Shown here piece by piece: positions 28,140-37,365 of a stretch of DNA of 64,000 bases. The notes below the pieces were generated by a model. The model saw nothing but the letters and a program-made list of their open reading frames with translations. It was not told where the DNA came from and made no database searches. The DNA comes from Jatrophihabitans sp. (GTDB lineage: Bacteria > Actinomycetota > Actinomycetes > Mycobacteriales > Jatrophihabitantaceae): assembly GCA_025927835.1 (NCBI GenBank), contig JAICKR010000002.1, positions 1 to 64,000 of the forward strand, given 5' to 3'. The stretch's first letter is position 1; each line of letters opens with the position of its first letter. A program made the translations under genes and the position numbers.

Positions 28140-29090
28140 GTGAAGGATCGCACCGCGCTGGTCGCCGTCTCCGCAGCGATGTGGGGGCTGGACGGGCTGT
28201 TGCGCAAGCCGCTGGCCACCGCGCTCGCACCGGCGACGGTCGTGCTCTGGGAACACCTCATCGTCGTGCTGCTGATCGCCCCCACCCTGCCCGTCGCGTT
28301 CCGGGCGTACTGGCGGTGCGGCTGGCGCGACCGTCTCGCGATCGCGGCCGTCGGCATCGGCTCCTCGGCGGTGGCGACGGCGCTGTTCACGAAGGCGTTC
28401 CAGGTCGCGGCGAGAACGGGCGACTTCGTCGGCCCGCTGGTCATGCAGAAGACGCAGCCGCTGTTCGCGGTGTGCTTCGCCGCGGTCGTGCTGCGTGAGC
28501 GGGTCCGGCCCGGCTTCGCCTGGTTCGCGCTCCCGGCGCTGGCCGGTTCGTGGCTGCTCGCGTTCCCGCATCCGTTCGAGGTGCGCATGGCGGCGTTCAC
28601 CGTTGCCGCGCTCTCGCTCGGTGCGGCCGCGCTGTGGGGCGCCGGGACCGTGCTGGGCCGGCTGGTCAGCCCGGCCATCGGCCCGCGCGAGCTCACCGGC
28701 ATGCGCTACGCCTGGGGCCTCGTCGCGGCCGCGTTGATCGTCAGCGTGCAGCACGACAGCTGGGCCCCCGGCGGCGGCAACCTGCTGGGCCTGTTGCTGC
28801 TCGCGCTGGTGCCTGGGCTGATCTCGCTGAACCTGTACTACCGGGCGCTGCGCAGCACGCCGGCGACGCGGGCGACCTTCGCCGAGCTCGCCTTCCCGGC
28901 GACCGCCGCGATCGTCGGCGTGCTGTTCCTCGGCAGCTCACTGTCGAACACGCAGTGGCTCGGCTTCGCGATCGTCGTCGTCGCGATCACCGCGCTGAGC
29001 CTGCGCGAGCACGCCGCGGACCCGGTGGTCCTCGCCGACGAGCCGCCACTACCGGAGGCGGCTTCGCACACCGTGCCGGCCCGGCCGTGA
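28140..29090 (+). CDS. EamA/DMT-family transporter
   Basis: MKDRTALVAVSAAMWGLDGLLRKPL start and 10-TM EamA pattern. Confidence 0.85.
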   Translation: MKDRTALVAVSAAMWGLDGLLRKPLATALAPATVVLWEHLIVVLLIAPTLPVAFRAYWRCGWRDRLAIAAVGIGSSAVATALFTKAFQVAARTGDFVGPLVMQKTQPLFAVCFAAVVLRERVRPGFAWFALPALAGSWLLAFPHPFEVRMAAFTVAALSLGAAALWGAGTVLGRLVSPAIGPRELTGMRYAWGLVAAALIVSVQHDSWAPGGGNLLGLLLLALVPGLISLNLYYRALRSTPATRATFAELAFPATAAIVGVLFLGSSLSNTQWLGFAIVVVAITALSLREHAADPVVLADEPPLPEAASHTVPARP

Positions 29091-29097
29091 CGCGGCG

Positions 29098-30126
29098 CTA
29101 GCCCTCGCGGGCGGGCGCCGTCTCGTCCGGCCACCCGGTCGCCAGCTCGATCGTGGCGCCGAGATCGAGTTCGGCGGCGCGCTGCGCGATGCCCTGCGAG
29201 ACCGACAGGTACTCACCGGACGTGCCGCCGGACAGGAAGATCGTGACCTCGTCCGCGCTCTCGCGCCCCGCGCAGCGGCCGGTGAGGACCTCCCCGATCG
29301 AGCCGAGAACGGACAGCTGCGTGCCCGGCTCGAGCGACTGCGGGATCAGCAGCTCACCGTCCTCGGTGGTGGCTCGCTCGACGAGGTCGGCATAGAGTCG
29401 CGCGCCGGTCATGGTCCGGGTGTCGAGCTCGCGCCGGTCCGCATAGTGCTGGCCGATGGCATTGATGTGCGTGCCCGGCCGCACGGCGGCGCCGTCGAAC
29501 ACCGGCGCGCGCGAGTTCGTCGCGGTGCACAACACGTCGGCGCGTTCGACGACGGCCTCGGCACTGGGCAGGGGAGTCATCGTGATGCCGTACTGCGCCT
29601 GCATGTCCGCGGCGAACGACGTCCGGCGCGCCTCGTCCCTGCCGTAGCAGAACCCCTCGGTGTACGAGCCGGCCGCGGCGTGTGCGGCAACCTGCGCGCG
29701 GGCCTGCCGGCCGGTGCCGATGATGCCCAGGGTGCGGGCGTTCTGACGCGCCAGGGCGCGCGTCGCGACGGCACCGCTGGCACCGGTGCGCGCCCAGCTC
29801 AACCAGCCGGATTCGATCACCGCCTCGAGACCGCCGTCCTCGAGCCGGAAGAGCATCATCACCTTCTGTGGCACGTCCTGCCCGCGGTTGCCGCCGGTGT
29901 AGATGTAGGCGCCGACGCTCGAGCCGCCCGTCCAGATACCCGGGCACACGTGCAGCAACGTCTTCGTGCCAGGCGCGTCGACATGCATGCGCGGCTTCTC
30001 GACGAGGGACCCGTCCGCCGCGGCGCGGTAACCGTCGGCCACCATCTCGACGACGTCGCCGACCGTGAAGTTCTCGGCCAGGCACGCGCTGGTGAGTACC
30101 CGGACCGAACTCGAACCGACGGGCAT
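29098..30126 (-). CDS. ornithine cyclodeaminase / mu-crystallin family protein
   Basis: LGIIGTGRQARAQVAAHAA; VLCTATNSRAPVFDGAAVRPGTHINAIG. ORF-track start at 31902 is an antisense extension. Confidence 0.88.
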   Translation of the reverse strand: MPVGSSSVRVLTSACLAENFTVGDVVEMVADGYRAAADGSLVEKPRMHVDAPGTKTLLHVCPGIWTGGSSVGAYIYTGGNRGQDVPQKVMMLFRLEDGGLEAVIESGWLSWARTGASGAVATRALARQNARTLGIIGTGRQARAQVAAHAAAGSYTEGFCYGRDEARRTSFAADMQAQYGITMTPLPSAEAVVERADVLCTATNSRAPVFDGAAVRPGTHINAIGQHYADRRELDTRTMTGARLYADLVERATTEDGELLIPQSLEPGTQLSVLGSIGEVLTGRCAGRESADEVTIFLSGGTSGEYLSVSQGIAQRAAELDLGATIELATGWPDETAPAREG

Positions 30127-30186
30127 GGGTCCTCCGGAGGGGCGTTGACAGCGCGCCGACGGCTCTGCGACAGTCAGCCTTAATTT

Positions 30187-30199
30187 GAATCCAGAATAC
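30187..30199. promoter_or_regulatory. candidate GntR-type operator, site F (GAATCCAGAATAC)
   Basis: Fits the dyad consensus; divergent gap 30127-30216. Confidence 0.55.
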
Positions 30200-30216
30200 C
30201 AATACCGGGTGGCCTC

Positions 30217-31956
30217 ATGCATGCCGAACGCAAGCCTGCCTACGGGTCGGACCTGATGGCGGATGCGATCGCCGAGCTCGGTGTCGAGTACATCAGCCTG
30301 AACCCGGGCGCCACCTTCCGCGGCCTGCACGACTCGCTGGTCAACTATCTCGACCAGGGCGTCCAGCTCATCGAGTGCCCGCACGAGAAGATCGCGGTAG
30401 GCCTCGCGCACGGTTACGCGAAGGCCAGCGGCAAGCCGATGGCGGTGCTGCTGCACGACCTCGTCGGGCTGCTGCACGGCGCGATGGGCGTCTACTACGC
30501 GTTCTCCGACCGGGCGCCGGTGTTCGTCTTCGGCGGCTCGGGACCGGCCGCGCACGAGCGGCGCCGCGCGTACATCGACTGGGTGCACTCGGCCAACACG
30601 CAAGGCGGTGCAGTGCGCGGGTACACGAAGTGGGACTACGAGCCCACCTCGCTGGCCTCCGTACCCGGCGTGATCGCCCGCGCCGCGCGCATCGCGCTCA
30701 CCGAACCGCAGGGTCCGGTCTACGTCGCGCTGGATGCGGCGCTGCAAGAGGACCCGGTGCCCGACGCGTCCCTGCGGCCGGTCCCGCACCAGCTGCCGAC
30801 ACGCATCGCACCCGACCCGGCGGCGCTGGCCGATGCCGCCGACCGGCTCGTCGCAGCGCAGCGCCCGATGATCGTCGTCGGGTTCGCCGGCCGCGACCCG
30901 GCCGCGTTCGGCCAGCTCACCGAACTCGCCGAACTGCTCGGTGCGGGCGTGGTGGACACCTTCGCCCGGCTCAACTTCCCCTCCGCGCACCCGCTCGCCG
31001 CGCACGGCACCGACTGCCTCGACGAGGCCGACTGCGTCCTGCTCGTCGACCTGAAGGACTCCGAGAAGGCGCTGAGCACGGTCGAACCCACCACCCGGGA
31101 GACCCGCTCCCGGCTGGCCGGCGACTGCACGGTCATCGACCTGGGCTTCGGCGACCTCGAGATCTCCGCGTGGAGCGACGACCGCGGCGCGCCGCGCCAG
31201 GCCGACGTGCTGCTCACCGCGGACACGGTGCTGGCGCTGCCGCAACTCGTCGCGGCCTGTCGCCGCCGGCTCGGTGAATCGGGCCCCGACGCGCACAACG
31301 CCGCCTGGCGCGAGCAGGTGAGCACCGCGCGTGCGGCGGTGCGGCGTCGCTGGGCGGCCAAGGCGGACGAGCTGCGCGACGCCGTGCCGATCTCGCCGGC
31401 GCGGCTGGCCGCCGACGTGTGGTCGGTGATCCGCGAACACGATTGGGTGCTGACGGCCAACACCGCCGAGGAGTGGGCGCTGCGGCTCTGGGACTTCGAC
31501 CGGCCCTACTGCTACCCCGGGCGCCAGCTCGGCACCGCTACCCAGATCGGCATGTCGCTCGGCGTCGCGCTCGCGCACAAGGGGACCGGGCGGCTCGTCG
31601 TCGACCTGCAACCGGACGGCGACCTGATGTTCGACGCCGGCGCGCTGTGGGTGGCGTCCTACTACGAACTGCCGCTGCTGGTCGTGATGGTGAACAACCG
31701 CGCGTACTACAACGACTGGCACCACCAGGAGCTGATTGCGCGGGACCGCGGCACCGATGTCGAGAAGGCCTACCTCGGCATGGAGATCGACAATCCGGCC
31801 CCCGACTTCGCCGCCCTCGCGGCTTCCTTCTCGTGGTACGCGGAGGGACCGATCATCGATCCCGACGCAATCGAACCTGCCGTGCGCCGCGCGGCTCAGC
31901 ACGTTCTGTCCACCGGTGGTCCGGCGCTCGTCGATGTCGTGACGGCACGCCGGTGA
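30217..31956 (+). CDS. thiamine pyrophosphate-dependent enzyme, paralogue of the gene at 18512
   Basis: YGSDLMADAIAELGVEYISLNPGATFRGLHDS; PHEKIAVGLAHGYAKAS; QPDGDLMFDAGALWVASYYELPLLVVMVNN. Confidence 0.88.
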   Translation: MHAERKPAYGSDLMADAIAELGVEYISLNPGATFRGLHDSLVNYLDQGVQLIECPHEKIAVGLAHGYAKASGKPMAVLLHDLVGLLHGAMGVYYAFSDRAPVFVFGGSGPAAHERRRAYIDWVHSANTQGGAVRGYTKWDYEPTSLASVPGVIARAARIALTEPQGPVYVALDAALQEDPVPDASLRPVPHQLPTRIAPDPAALADAADRLVAAQRPMIVVGFAGRDPAAFGQLTELAELLGAGVVDTFARLNFPSAHPLAAHGTDCLDEADCVLLVDLKDSEKALSTVEPTTRETRSRLAGDCTVIDLGFGDLEISAWSDDRGAPRQADVLLTADTVLALPQLVAACRRRLGESGPDAHNAAWREQVSTARAAVRRRWAAKADELRDAVPISPARLAADVWSVIREHDWVLTANTAEEWALRLWDFDRPYCYPGRQLGTATQIGMSLGVALAHKGTGRLVVDLQPDGDLMFDAGALWVASYYELPLLVVMVNNRAYYNDWHHQELIARDRGTDVEKAYLGMEIDNPAPDFAALAASFSWYAEGPIIDPDAIEPAVRRAAQHVLSTGGPALVDVVTARR

Positions 31957-31970
31957 CCGGTTGAGGAGGT

Positions 31971-32873
31971 ATGCGGATGAAGGACGGCCGAATAGCGGTG
32001 GTGGGTCTGGGCAAGATGGGCCTGCCCATCGCCGGACATCTCACCGCGTCGGGACAGCCGACCGCCGGGTACGACCCGTCGCCGCAGGCGCAGGCCGCGG
32101 CGCGCGAGCGTGGCGTCGAGGTCCTTGCCGACCTCGCCGAACTCGTGCGCAGCAGCGCGGCCACGCTGATCGTCGTCGGCAACGACGAGCAGGTCGTCGA
32201 CGTGTGCCTGTCCGCGGGCGGGGTGATCGACGCGGCCGCGCCCGGGCACGCGGTGTTCATCTGCAGCACGGTCTCGCCCGAGACGTCGGTCCGGATCGGT
32301 GAGCGCGGCTCGGCCGCCGGGGTGCACGTCCTCGACGCGACGCTCTCGCGCGGTGAGTTCGGCGCGATCGACGGCACGCTGCTGATGATGGGTGCCGGGC
32401 CCGAGGAGGTGCTCGACGAATGGGCGGACACCTTCCGCTGCTTCGCGCCGGACATCGTGCACCTGGGCAGCCTCGGCGCCGGCCAGGTCGGCAAGCTGAC
32501 GAACAACCTGCTCGTCTGGGTGAACCTGGTGGGCAACTACGAGGCACTCCGGCTGGGCATGCGCTTCGGCGTCGACCAGGAGAAGCTGCGGCAGGCGCTG
32601 CTGCTCTCCGGCGGAGACAACCCGATGATGCGCACCTGGCGCCGCCCGCGTCCGATGCCCTGGGCCGAGGACGACATGGCGATCGTGCTGGAGCGTGCCG
32701 ACGCGCTGCGCATCCCGCTGCCGATGGCCGGCCTCGTCCGCGAGCTCGTCAAGGACATCAAGATCCGCAAGCGCGGCTGGGGTACCGATCCGGAGTCCTA
32801 CGAGAGCATGTTCGACTTCGTCGAATGGGTGGAGTCGGCCGCCGCCGCGCCGCGCACGGAGGTGTCGGCATGA
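31971..32873 (+). CDS. NAD(P)-dependent oxidoreductase, 3-hydroxyisobutyrate dehydrogenase family
   Basis: IAVVGLGKMGLPIAGHLTASG; DATLSRGEFGAIDGTLLMMGAG; GQVGKLTNNLL. Confidence 0.9.
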   Translation: MRMKDGRIAVVGLGKMGLPIAGHLTASGQPTAGYDPSPQAQAAARERGVEVLADLAELVRSSAATLIVVGNDEQVVDVCLSAGGVIDAAAPGHAVFICSTVSPETSVRIGERGSAAGVHVLDATLSRGEFGAIDGTLLMMGAGPEEVLDEWADTFRCFAPDIVHLGSLGAGQVGKLTNNLLVWVNLVGNYEALRLGMRFGVDQEKLRQALLLSGGDNPMMRTWRRPRPMPWAEDDMAIVLERADALRIPLPMAGLVRELVKDIKIRKRGWGTDPESYESMFDFVEWVESAAAAPRTEVSA

Positions 32874-34516
32874 CCGCGCGGCTCTACGCGGATCTCGTCC
32901 TGACCGGATGTGGACCCGGCTCCCAGTTGCCGGCGCACGACTCCGGCTCGGCCCTGCGGGCCGTGGCCGTCCGCGACGGCCGGATCGCGCACATCGGCAA
33001 CTACGACGATGCCCGCGAGCTCGTCGGTCCGGACACCCGGGTCTACGACGTCGGCGGCCGCGCGGTTGCGCCGGCGATCACCGACAGCCACACGCACTTC
33101 CATCGCGCCTCGGTGATGGAGGAGATGTATCTCAACTTCGAGCGGCTGCAGCCCCGCTCGATCGAGGACGTGCTGCGCCTGGTGCGCGAGCGCGCCGAGA
33201 CCGTGGCGCCGAACGCGTGGATCCAGGGCGACAGCCTCGAGGCACGCCGGCTCGAGGAACGGCGGCTGCCGACCCGCGAGGAGCTGGACGCTGCGGTGCC
33301 CGGGCGGGCGGTCGTCCTGCGCACCGTCGGGCGGCACGCGCTGTCCGCGAGCAGTGCCGCGCTGGCCGCGGCAGGCATCGACGCCGACACCGTCTCCCCG
33401 CCGGGTGGCCGCATCGAGCGCGACGCGACCGGCGCGCCGAACGGCATCCTGCACGAGCACGGCAAGCTTCGCCTGGACATGACGCGCGGCGACACGGTCA
33501 TCCCACGGCCGGAGCCGAAGGACCGGCAGGCGGCGCTCGAGGTCGGCATGCGCCGTCTGGCCGCGGTCGGCATCGCGACGATCCACGACATCGTCCGTGA
33601 GCCGCGCGAGATCGCGGACTACATCGACCTCGACACGAGCGGCCGGTTGAAGATCCGGATCCGCCTCTATGTCCGCGGCCGCGAGTCGCAGACCCCGCTC
33701 GAATACCTCGCCGGGCTCGGCATGCGGCACGGCTTCGGCAGCGAGCGGCTGCGGCTGGCCGGGGTGAAGCTGAGCATCGACGGCGACACCGCGAACAAGA
33801 ACTCCTCGGTGTACGACGCCTACCCCGGCGAGCCGGACAACTTCGGCCTGCTGCGCCTGACGCAGAGCGAGCTGACCGAGGCCGTCGAGAGCTGCCACCG
33901 CGCGATGCTCCCCGTGGCCATCCACGCGATCGGGCCGCGGGCCGTCGACATGGCACTCGACGCCATCCAGCATGCGCGCGAGGCGGTCCCGCACGCCAAC
34001 CTCGCGCACCGCATCGAGCACGCATTCTTCGCCCAGCGCGGCGAGCGGCTCAAGCGCTTCGCCGAGCTTGCGGTCGTGTGGTCGACTCAGGTCTCGATGC
34101 TCAACTCCTCGGCCGACGGCTGGCGCGCCGCCACCGGCGACGAGTTCCTCGACGGGGTGCTGCCGTTGCGCACTGCGCTCGACCAGGGGGTGGCCGTCCA
34201 GCTCAACAGCGACTACCCGTGCTCACCGCTCGACCCGAGCGTCGGGCTGCGGGCCGCGGCCCAGCGCCGCACGCGCGAGGGCATGGTGTTCGCCCCGGAG
34301 GAGGCGATCACACCGCTCGAGGCGTTCCGGCTGATGACCCAGGCGCCGGCGGTGACGGTGGGGGAGAGCCATCTGGGCGGCACGCTGGCCGTCGGCAAGT
34401 GGGCCGACGTCATCGTCCTGCCCGAGGCGCCCGACGAGCGGCCCGACGTCCCGTTCCAGGTCGACGCCACGTTCACGGGCGGCGAACTCGTCTTCGAGCG
34501 CGGCGGCGAGGCGTGA
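32870..34516 (+). CDS. YtcJ-like amidohydrolase
   Basis: AVAPAITDSHTHFHRASVMEEMYLNFE; ATGA overlap with upstream gene. Confidence 0.85.
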   Translation: MTARLYADLVLTGCGPGSQLPAHDSGSALRAVAVRDGRIAHIGNYDDARELVGPDTRVYDVGGRAVAPAITDSHTHFHRASVMEEMYLNFERLQPRSIEDVLRLVRERAETVAPNAWIQGDSLEARRLEERRLPTREELDAAVPGRAVVLRTVGRHALSASSAALAAAGIDADTVSPPGGRIERDATGAPNGILHEHGKLRLDMTRGDTVIPRPEPKDRQAALEVGMRRLAAVGIATIHDIVREPREIADYIDLDTSGRLKIRIRLYVRGRESQTPLEYLAGLGMRHGFGSERLRLAGVKLSIDGDTANKNSSVYDAYPGEPDNFGLLRLTQSELTEAVESCHRAMLPVAIHAIGPRAVDMALDAIQHAREAVPHANLAHRIEHAFFAQRGERLKRFAELAVVWSTQVSMLNSSADGWRAATGDEFLDGVLPLRTALDQGVAVQLNSDYPCSPLDPSVGLRAAAQRRTREGMVFAPEEAITPLEAFRLMTQAPAVTVGESHLGGTLAVGKWADVIVLPEAPDERPDVPFQVDATFTGGELVFERGGEA

Positions 34517-35280
34517 GCGCGCCGGGCGAAGCCTGGCAGCCGGCGCGCGCGGTGGTGATCGGCGCCGGATCGGGCATCGGTCGGTCCGTCGCGCACGCCT
34601 TCGCCGGCCAGGGTGTGCCGGTGCTCGCCCTGTGCCGCCGCCCGGACGGTTTCGACGCCGGTACCACCGGGCTGATCGAGGTACGTCGCTGTGACGTGAC
34701 CGTCGCCGACGAACTGCACGCCGGACTGGCGGAGATCGGCGGCGACACGGTGGTCGTGCACACGGCGGCGGCCGGTGCACCGGTGGCGCCGATCTGGGAG
34801 TGCGACGAGGACGCTGCGCTCGCCAGCCTGACGACCATGGTGACCAGCGTCTGGCAGTCGACGCACGACTGCCTCGCGGCCATGGTGGCGGCCGGCTCCG
34901 GATTGGTGCTGCTCGCCTCCAGCGGCGCGGCGAACAAGATCGCGACCGCACGCGCAACCTACTCGATGTGCAAGGCGGCCGTCGACCAGTTCGTCAAGGT
35001 CGTCGGTGCCGAGCTGCGCACCGCCGACAGCGCAGTCGGCATCGCCGCGTTCTACCCGGGAATGGTCGACACCGCTATGCAGCGCACGTCCCGTGCCGAG
35101 GCCGAGCGGCTCGTGGGTACGGCGTTCGGTCGCGACCTCGAGGGGTTCCGGGTCGACGAGGCCACGCTGCTCGACCCCGACCTCGTCGCGGACGACATCG
35201 TCACGCTGGCCGGGCGTTCGCCGCGCGAGCTCAACGGCGGCATCTGGCGGCTGCGGGACCGGCAGTGGTCGGCGGCATGA
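34513..35280 (+). CDS. SDR family oxidoreductase
   Basis: VVIGAGSGIGRSVAHAFAGQGVPVLALCRR; YSMCKAAVDQFVKVVGAEL; GTGA overlap. Confidence 0.88.
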   Translation: MSAPGEAWQPARAVVIGAGSGIGRSVAHAFAGQGVPVLALCRRPDGFDAGTTGLIEVRRCDVTVADELHAGLAEIGGDTVVVHTAAAGAPVAPIWECDEDAALASLTTMVTSVWQSTHDCLAAMVAAGSGLVLLASSGAANKIATARATYSMCKAAVDQFVKVVGAELRTADSAVGIAAFYPGMVDTAMQRTSRAEAERLVGTAFGRDLEGFRVDEATLLDPDLVADDIVTLAGRSPRELNGGIWRLRDRQWSAA

Positions 35281-36065
35281 GCCGGCACCACCTGGACGGC
35301 CCGCTCTACTACGACGCGCTCGGGCCGGCCGGCGCCCCGCCGATGCTGTTCATCCATCCCAACCCGATGGACGGCTCGAGCTGGATCTATCAGATGGCGC
35401 ACTTCTCCACCTGGTTCCGCTGCCTAGCGGTCGACCTGCCCGGTTACGGCCGCTCGCCACGCTCGGTGCCGGGGCTCACGATGGAGGATCTCGCGGACGC
35501 GTGTTGGGACGTCCTGGACCGCGAGTCGACCGAGCCCGCGGTGCTCGTGGGCTGCTCGATCGGCAGCCATATCGCGCAGTTCATGTACCACCGGCGCCCG
35601 GACGGCACCCGGGCGATCGTCCTGTGCGGTGCCGGCTGGCGCCCGACCAAAACGTTCCCCGCGCGCCGCATTGCCGAGTACCGCGCGTACGGGCTGGGCT
35701 ACCGCTACGACTACACCCTGCAGGACTTCGCGCCGGCCTTCCGGGACGAGCCCATCGCACGCTGGTTCGCGCAGCTGTTCGTCGAGCGCAACGCCACCAG
35801 CGACCTCGACTCGATCATCCGCACCTTCGAGGCAGTCGAGCCGCCCGACCCGGACTGGTTGCAGCACGACCTGCGCGCCCCGGTGCTCATCCTCAGCGGC
35901 AGCGAGGACCCGACCGGCGCCGCTGCCCCCGCGCTGCAGGCGCGGCTGCCGGACGCGCGACTGGTCGTGCTCGAGGGTGCCGGGCACGCCTGCTACATCG
36001 AGCAGCCGGGGCGCTTCGACGCGGAAATGTCCGAATTCCTGCGCGCCCGCGGGGCTGTCGGCTAG
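35277..36065 (+). CDS. alpha/beta hydrolase
   Basis: VDLPGYGRSPRS; VGCSIGSHIAQFM nucleophile elbow; GAGHACYIEQPGRF. Confidence 0.88.
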   Translation: MSRHHLDGPLYYDALGPAGAPPMLFIHPNPMDGSSWIYQMAHFSTWFRCLAVDLPGYGRSPRSVPGLTMEDLADACWDVLDRESTEPAVLVGCSIGSHIAQFMYHRRPDGTRAIVLCGAGWRPTKTFPARRIAEYRAYGLGYRYDYTLQDFAPAFRDEPIARWFAQLFVERNATSDLDSIIRTFEAVEPPDPDWLQHDLRAPVLILSGSEDPTGAAAPALQARLPDARLVVLEGAGHACYIEQPGRFDAEMSEFLRARGAVG

Positions 36066-36105
36066 CCCGCAGCTCCGTGCCGCGGACCGAAACCGAGAAG
36101 TTACG

Positions 36106-36118
36106 GGATTCTGGATAC
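36106..36118. promoter_or_regulatory. candidate GntR-type operator, site G (GGATTCTGGATAC)
   Basis: Fits the dyad consensus; upstream of the second ABC operon. Confidence 0.55.
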
Positions 36119-36209
36119 GAAATCATTGACGCATGAACAAGCAGATGACAAGCTCAGGGCGGCCGAAGCAGTGTCGCCAACATCACGGGATCGGCGGTGC
36201 AGGTAGTAG

Positions 36210-37340
36210 ATGGTTGCAGCGATCGAAGTGCGCAGCCTGCATCACCGATATGCCGGTGCGGGCGACCATCCTGCAGCGATCAACGACGTTTCATTTGTCG
36301 TCGAAGAGAACCAATTCTTCACCCTGCTCGGCCCCAGCGGCTGCGGCAAGACCACGACGCTGCGCTGCATTGCCGGCCTGGAGCGGCCGACGTCGGGTGA
36401 GATCCGGCTCGGCGACGTCGTCGTCGTGTCCGGTCGCCACTTCGTGCCGACGCACAAGCGCGACATCGGCATGGTGTTCCAGGACTACGCCGTCTGGCCG
36501 CACATGACCGTCTTCGAGAACGTCGCATTCCCGCTGCGGATGACATCACGGCGCCGGATGCGCGCGAGCGAGTTGCGCGGCAAGGTGATGTCGACGCTCG
36601 AACTGATGGGCATGGAGCGCTTCGAGAAGCGGCGCGCCACGCAACTGTCGGGCGGCCAGCAGCAGCGCCTTTCCCTCGCCCGCGCCCTCGTGCGCGAGCC
36701 GCAGGTGCTCCTGCTCGACGAACCGCTGTCCAGCCTCGACGCCCGGCTGCGTTCGCGGATGCGCGCCGAGTTGCGCCGCATCCAACGGCAACTCGGCGTG
36801 ACGACCGTCTTCGTCACGCACGACCAGGTCGAGGCACTGTCCCTGTCGAACATGATCGCCGTGATGAACGACGGCGACATCGTGCAACTGGGCCGTCCCC
36901 GCGATCTCTACTTCCGGCCCCAGACGCAGTTCGTGGGCAACCTCGTCGGTGCGGCGAACCTGGTGCACGGGCGGGTCATCTCCGTCGACGAGGCCGACGA
37001 CGAGGACGGCACGCCGGTCGTGCGCGCCGCAACTCTCGAGACCACATTCGGCACGCTGCGGGTGACCGATCCGTCAGCCGAACAGATGCGGGTCGGCGCC
37101 GAGTGCTCGGTACTGGTGCGGCCGGAGTCGGTGATCCTGCACAGCGAAAGTCCGGAGCGCGAGAACGTCTTCATCGGCCGGGTGGAGCTCGCGCTGTTCG
37201 TCGGTGAAGCCGTCGACCACGAGGTCTCGATCGGCGAGCTGATGCTGAACGCAAGGGCGGCGAGCGTCACTCGCTTCCGCCGCGAGGAAAAGGTGTTCGT
37301 CGAACTTCCGGCGAGCAGTTGCGTCGTGTTCGCCGAATAG
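36210..37340 (+). CDS. ABC transporter ATP-binding protein (Fe3+/polyamine/phosphonate type, TOBE domain)
   Basis: Walker A GPSGCGKTT, LSGGQQQRLSLARAL, VLLLDEPLSSLD; C-terminal TOBE-like region. Confidence 0.92.
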   Translation: MVAAIEVRSLHHRYAGAGDHPAAINDVSFVVEENQFFTLLGPSGCGKTTTLRCIAGLERPTSGEIRLGDVVVVSGRHFVPTHKRDIGMVFQDYAVWPHMTVFENVAFPLRMTSRRRMRASELRGKVMSTLELMGMERFEKRRATQLSGGQQQRLSLARALVREPQVLLLDEPLSSLDARLRSRMRAELRRIQRQLGVTTVFVTHDQVEALSLSNMIAVMNDGDIVQLGRPRDLYFRPQTQFVGNLVGAANLVHGRVISVDEADDEDGTPVVRAATLETTFGTLRVTDPSAEQMRVGAECSVLVRPESVILHSESPERENVFIGRVELALFVGEAVDHEVSIGELMLNARAASVTRFRREEKVFVELPASSCVVFAE

Positions 37341-37365
37341 CGGAAACCAACATGAGGGAGCGTAA

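Noticed and set aside
30127-31902. N-terminal extension of the 934-aa minus ORF
   Set aside because: Antisense to the TPP enzyme at 30217; the real OCD start is ATG at 30126.
36133-36507. 124-aa + ORF
   Set aside because: Out-of-frame overlap with the ABC ATPase; no conserved motif.
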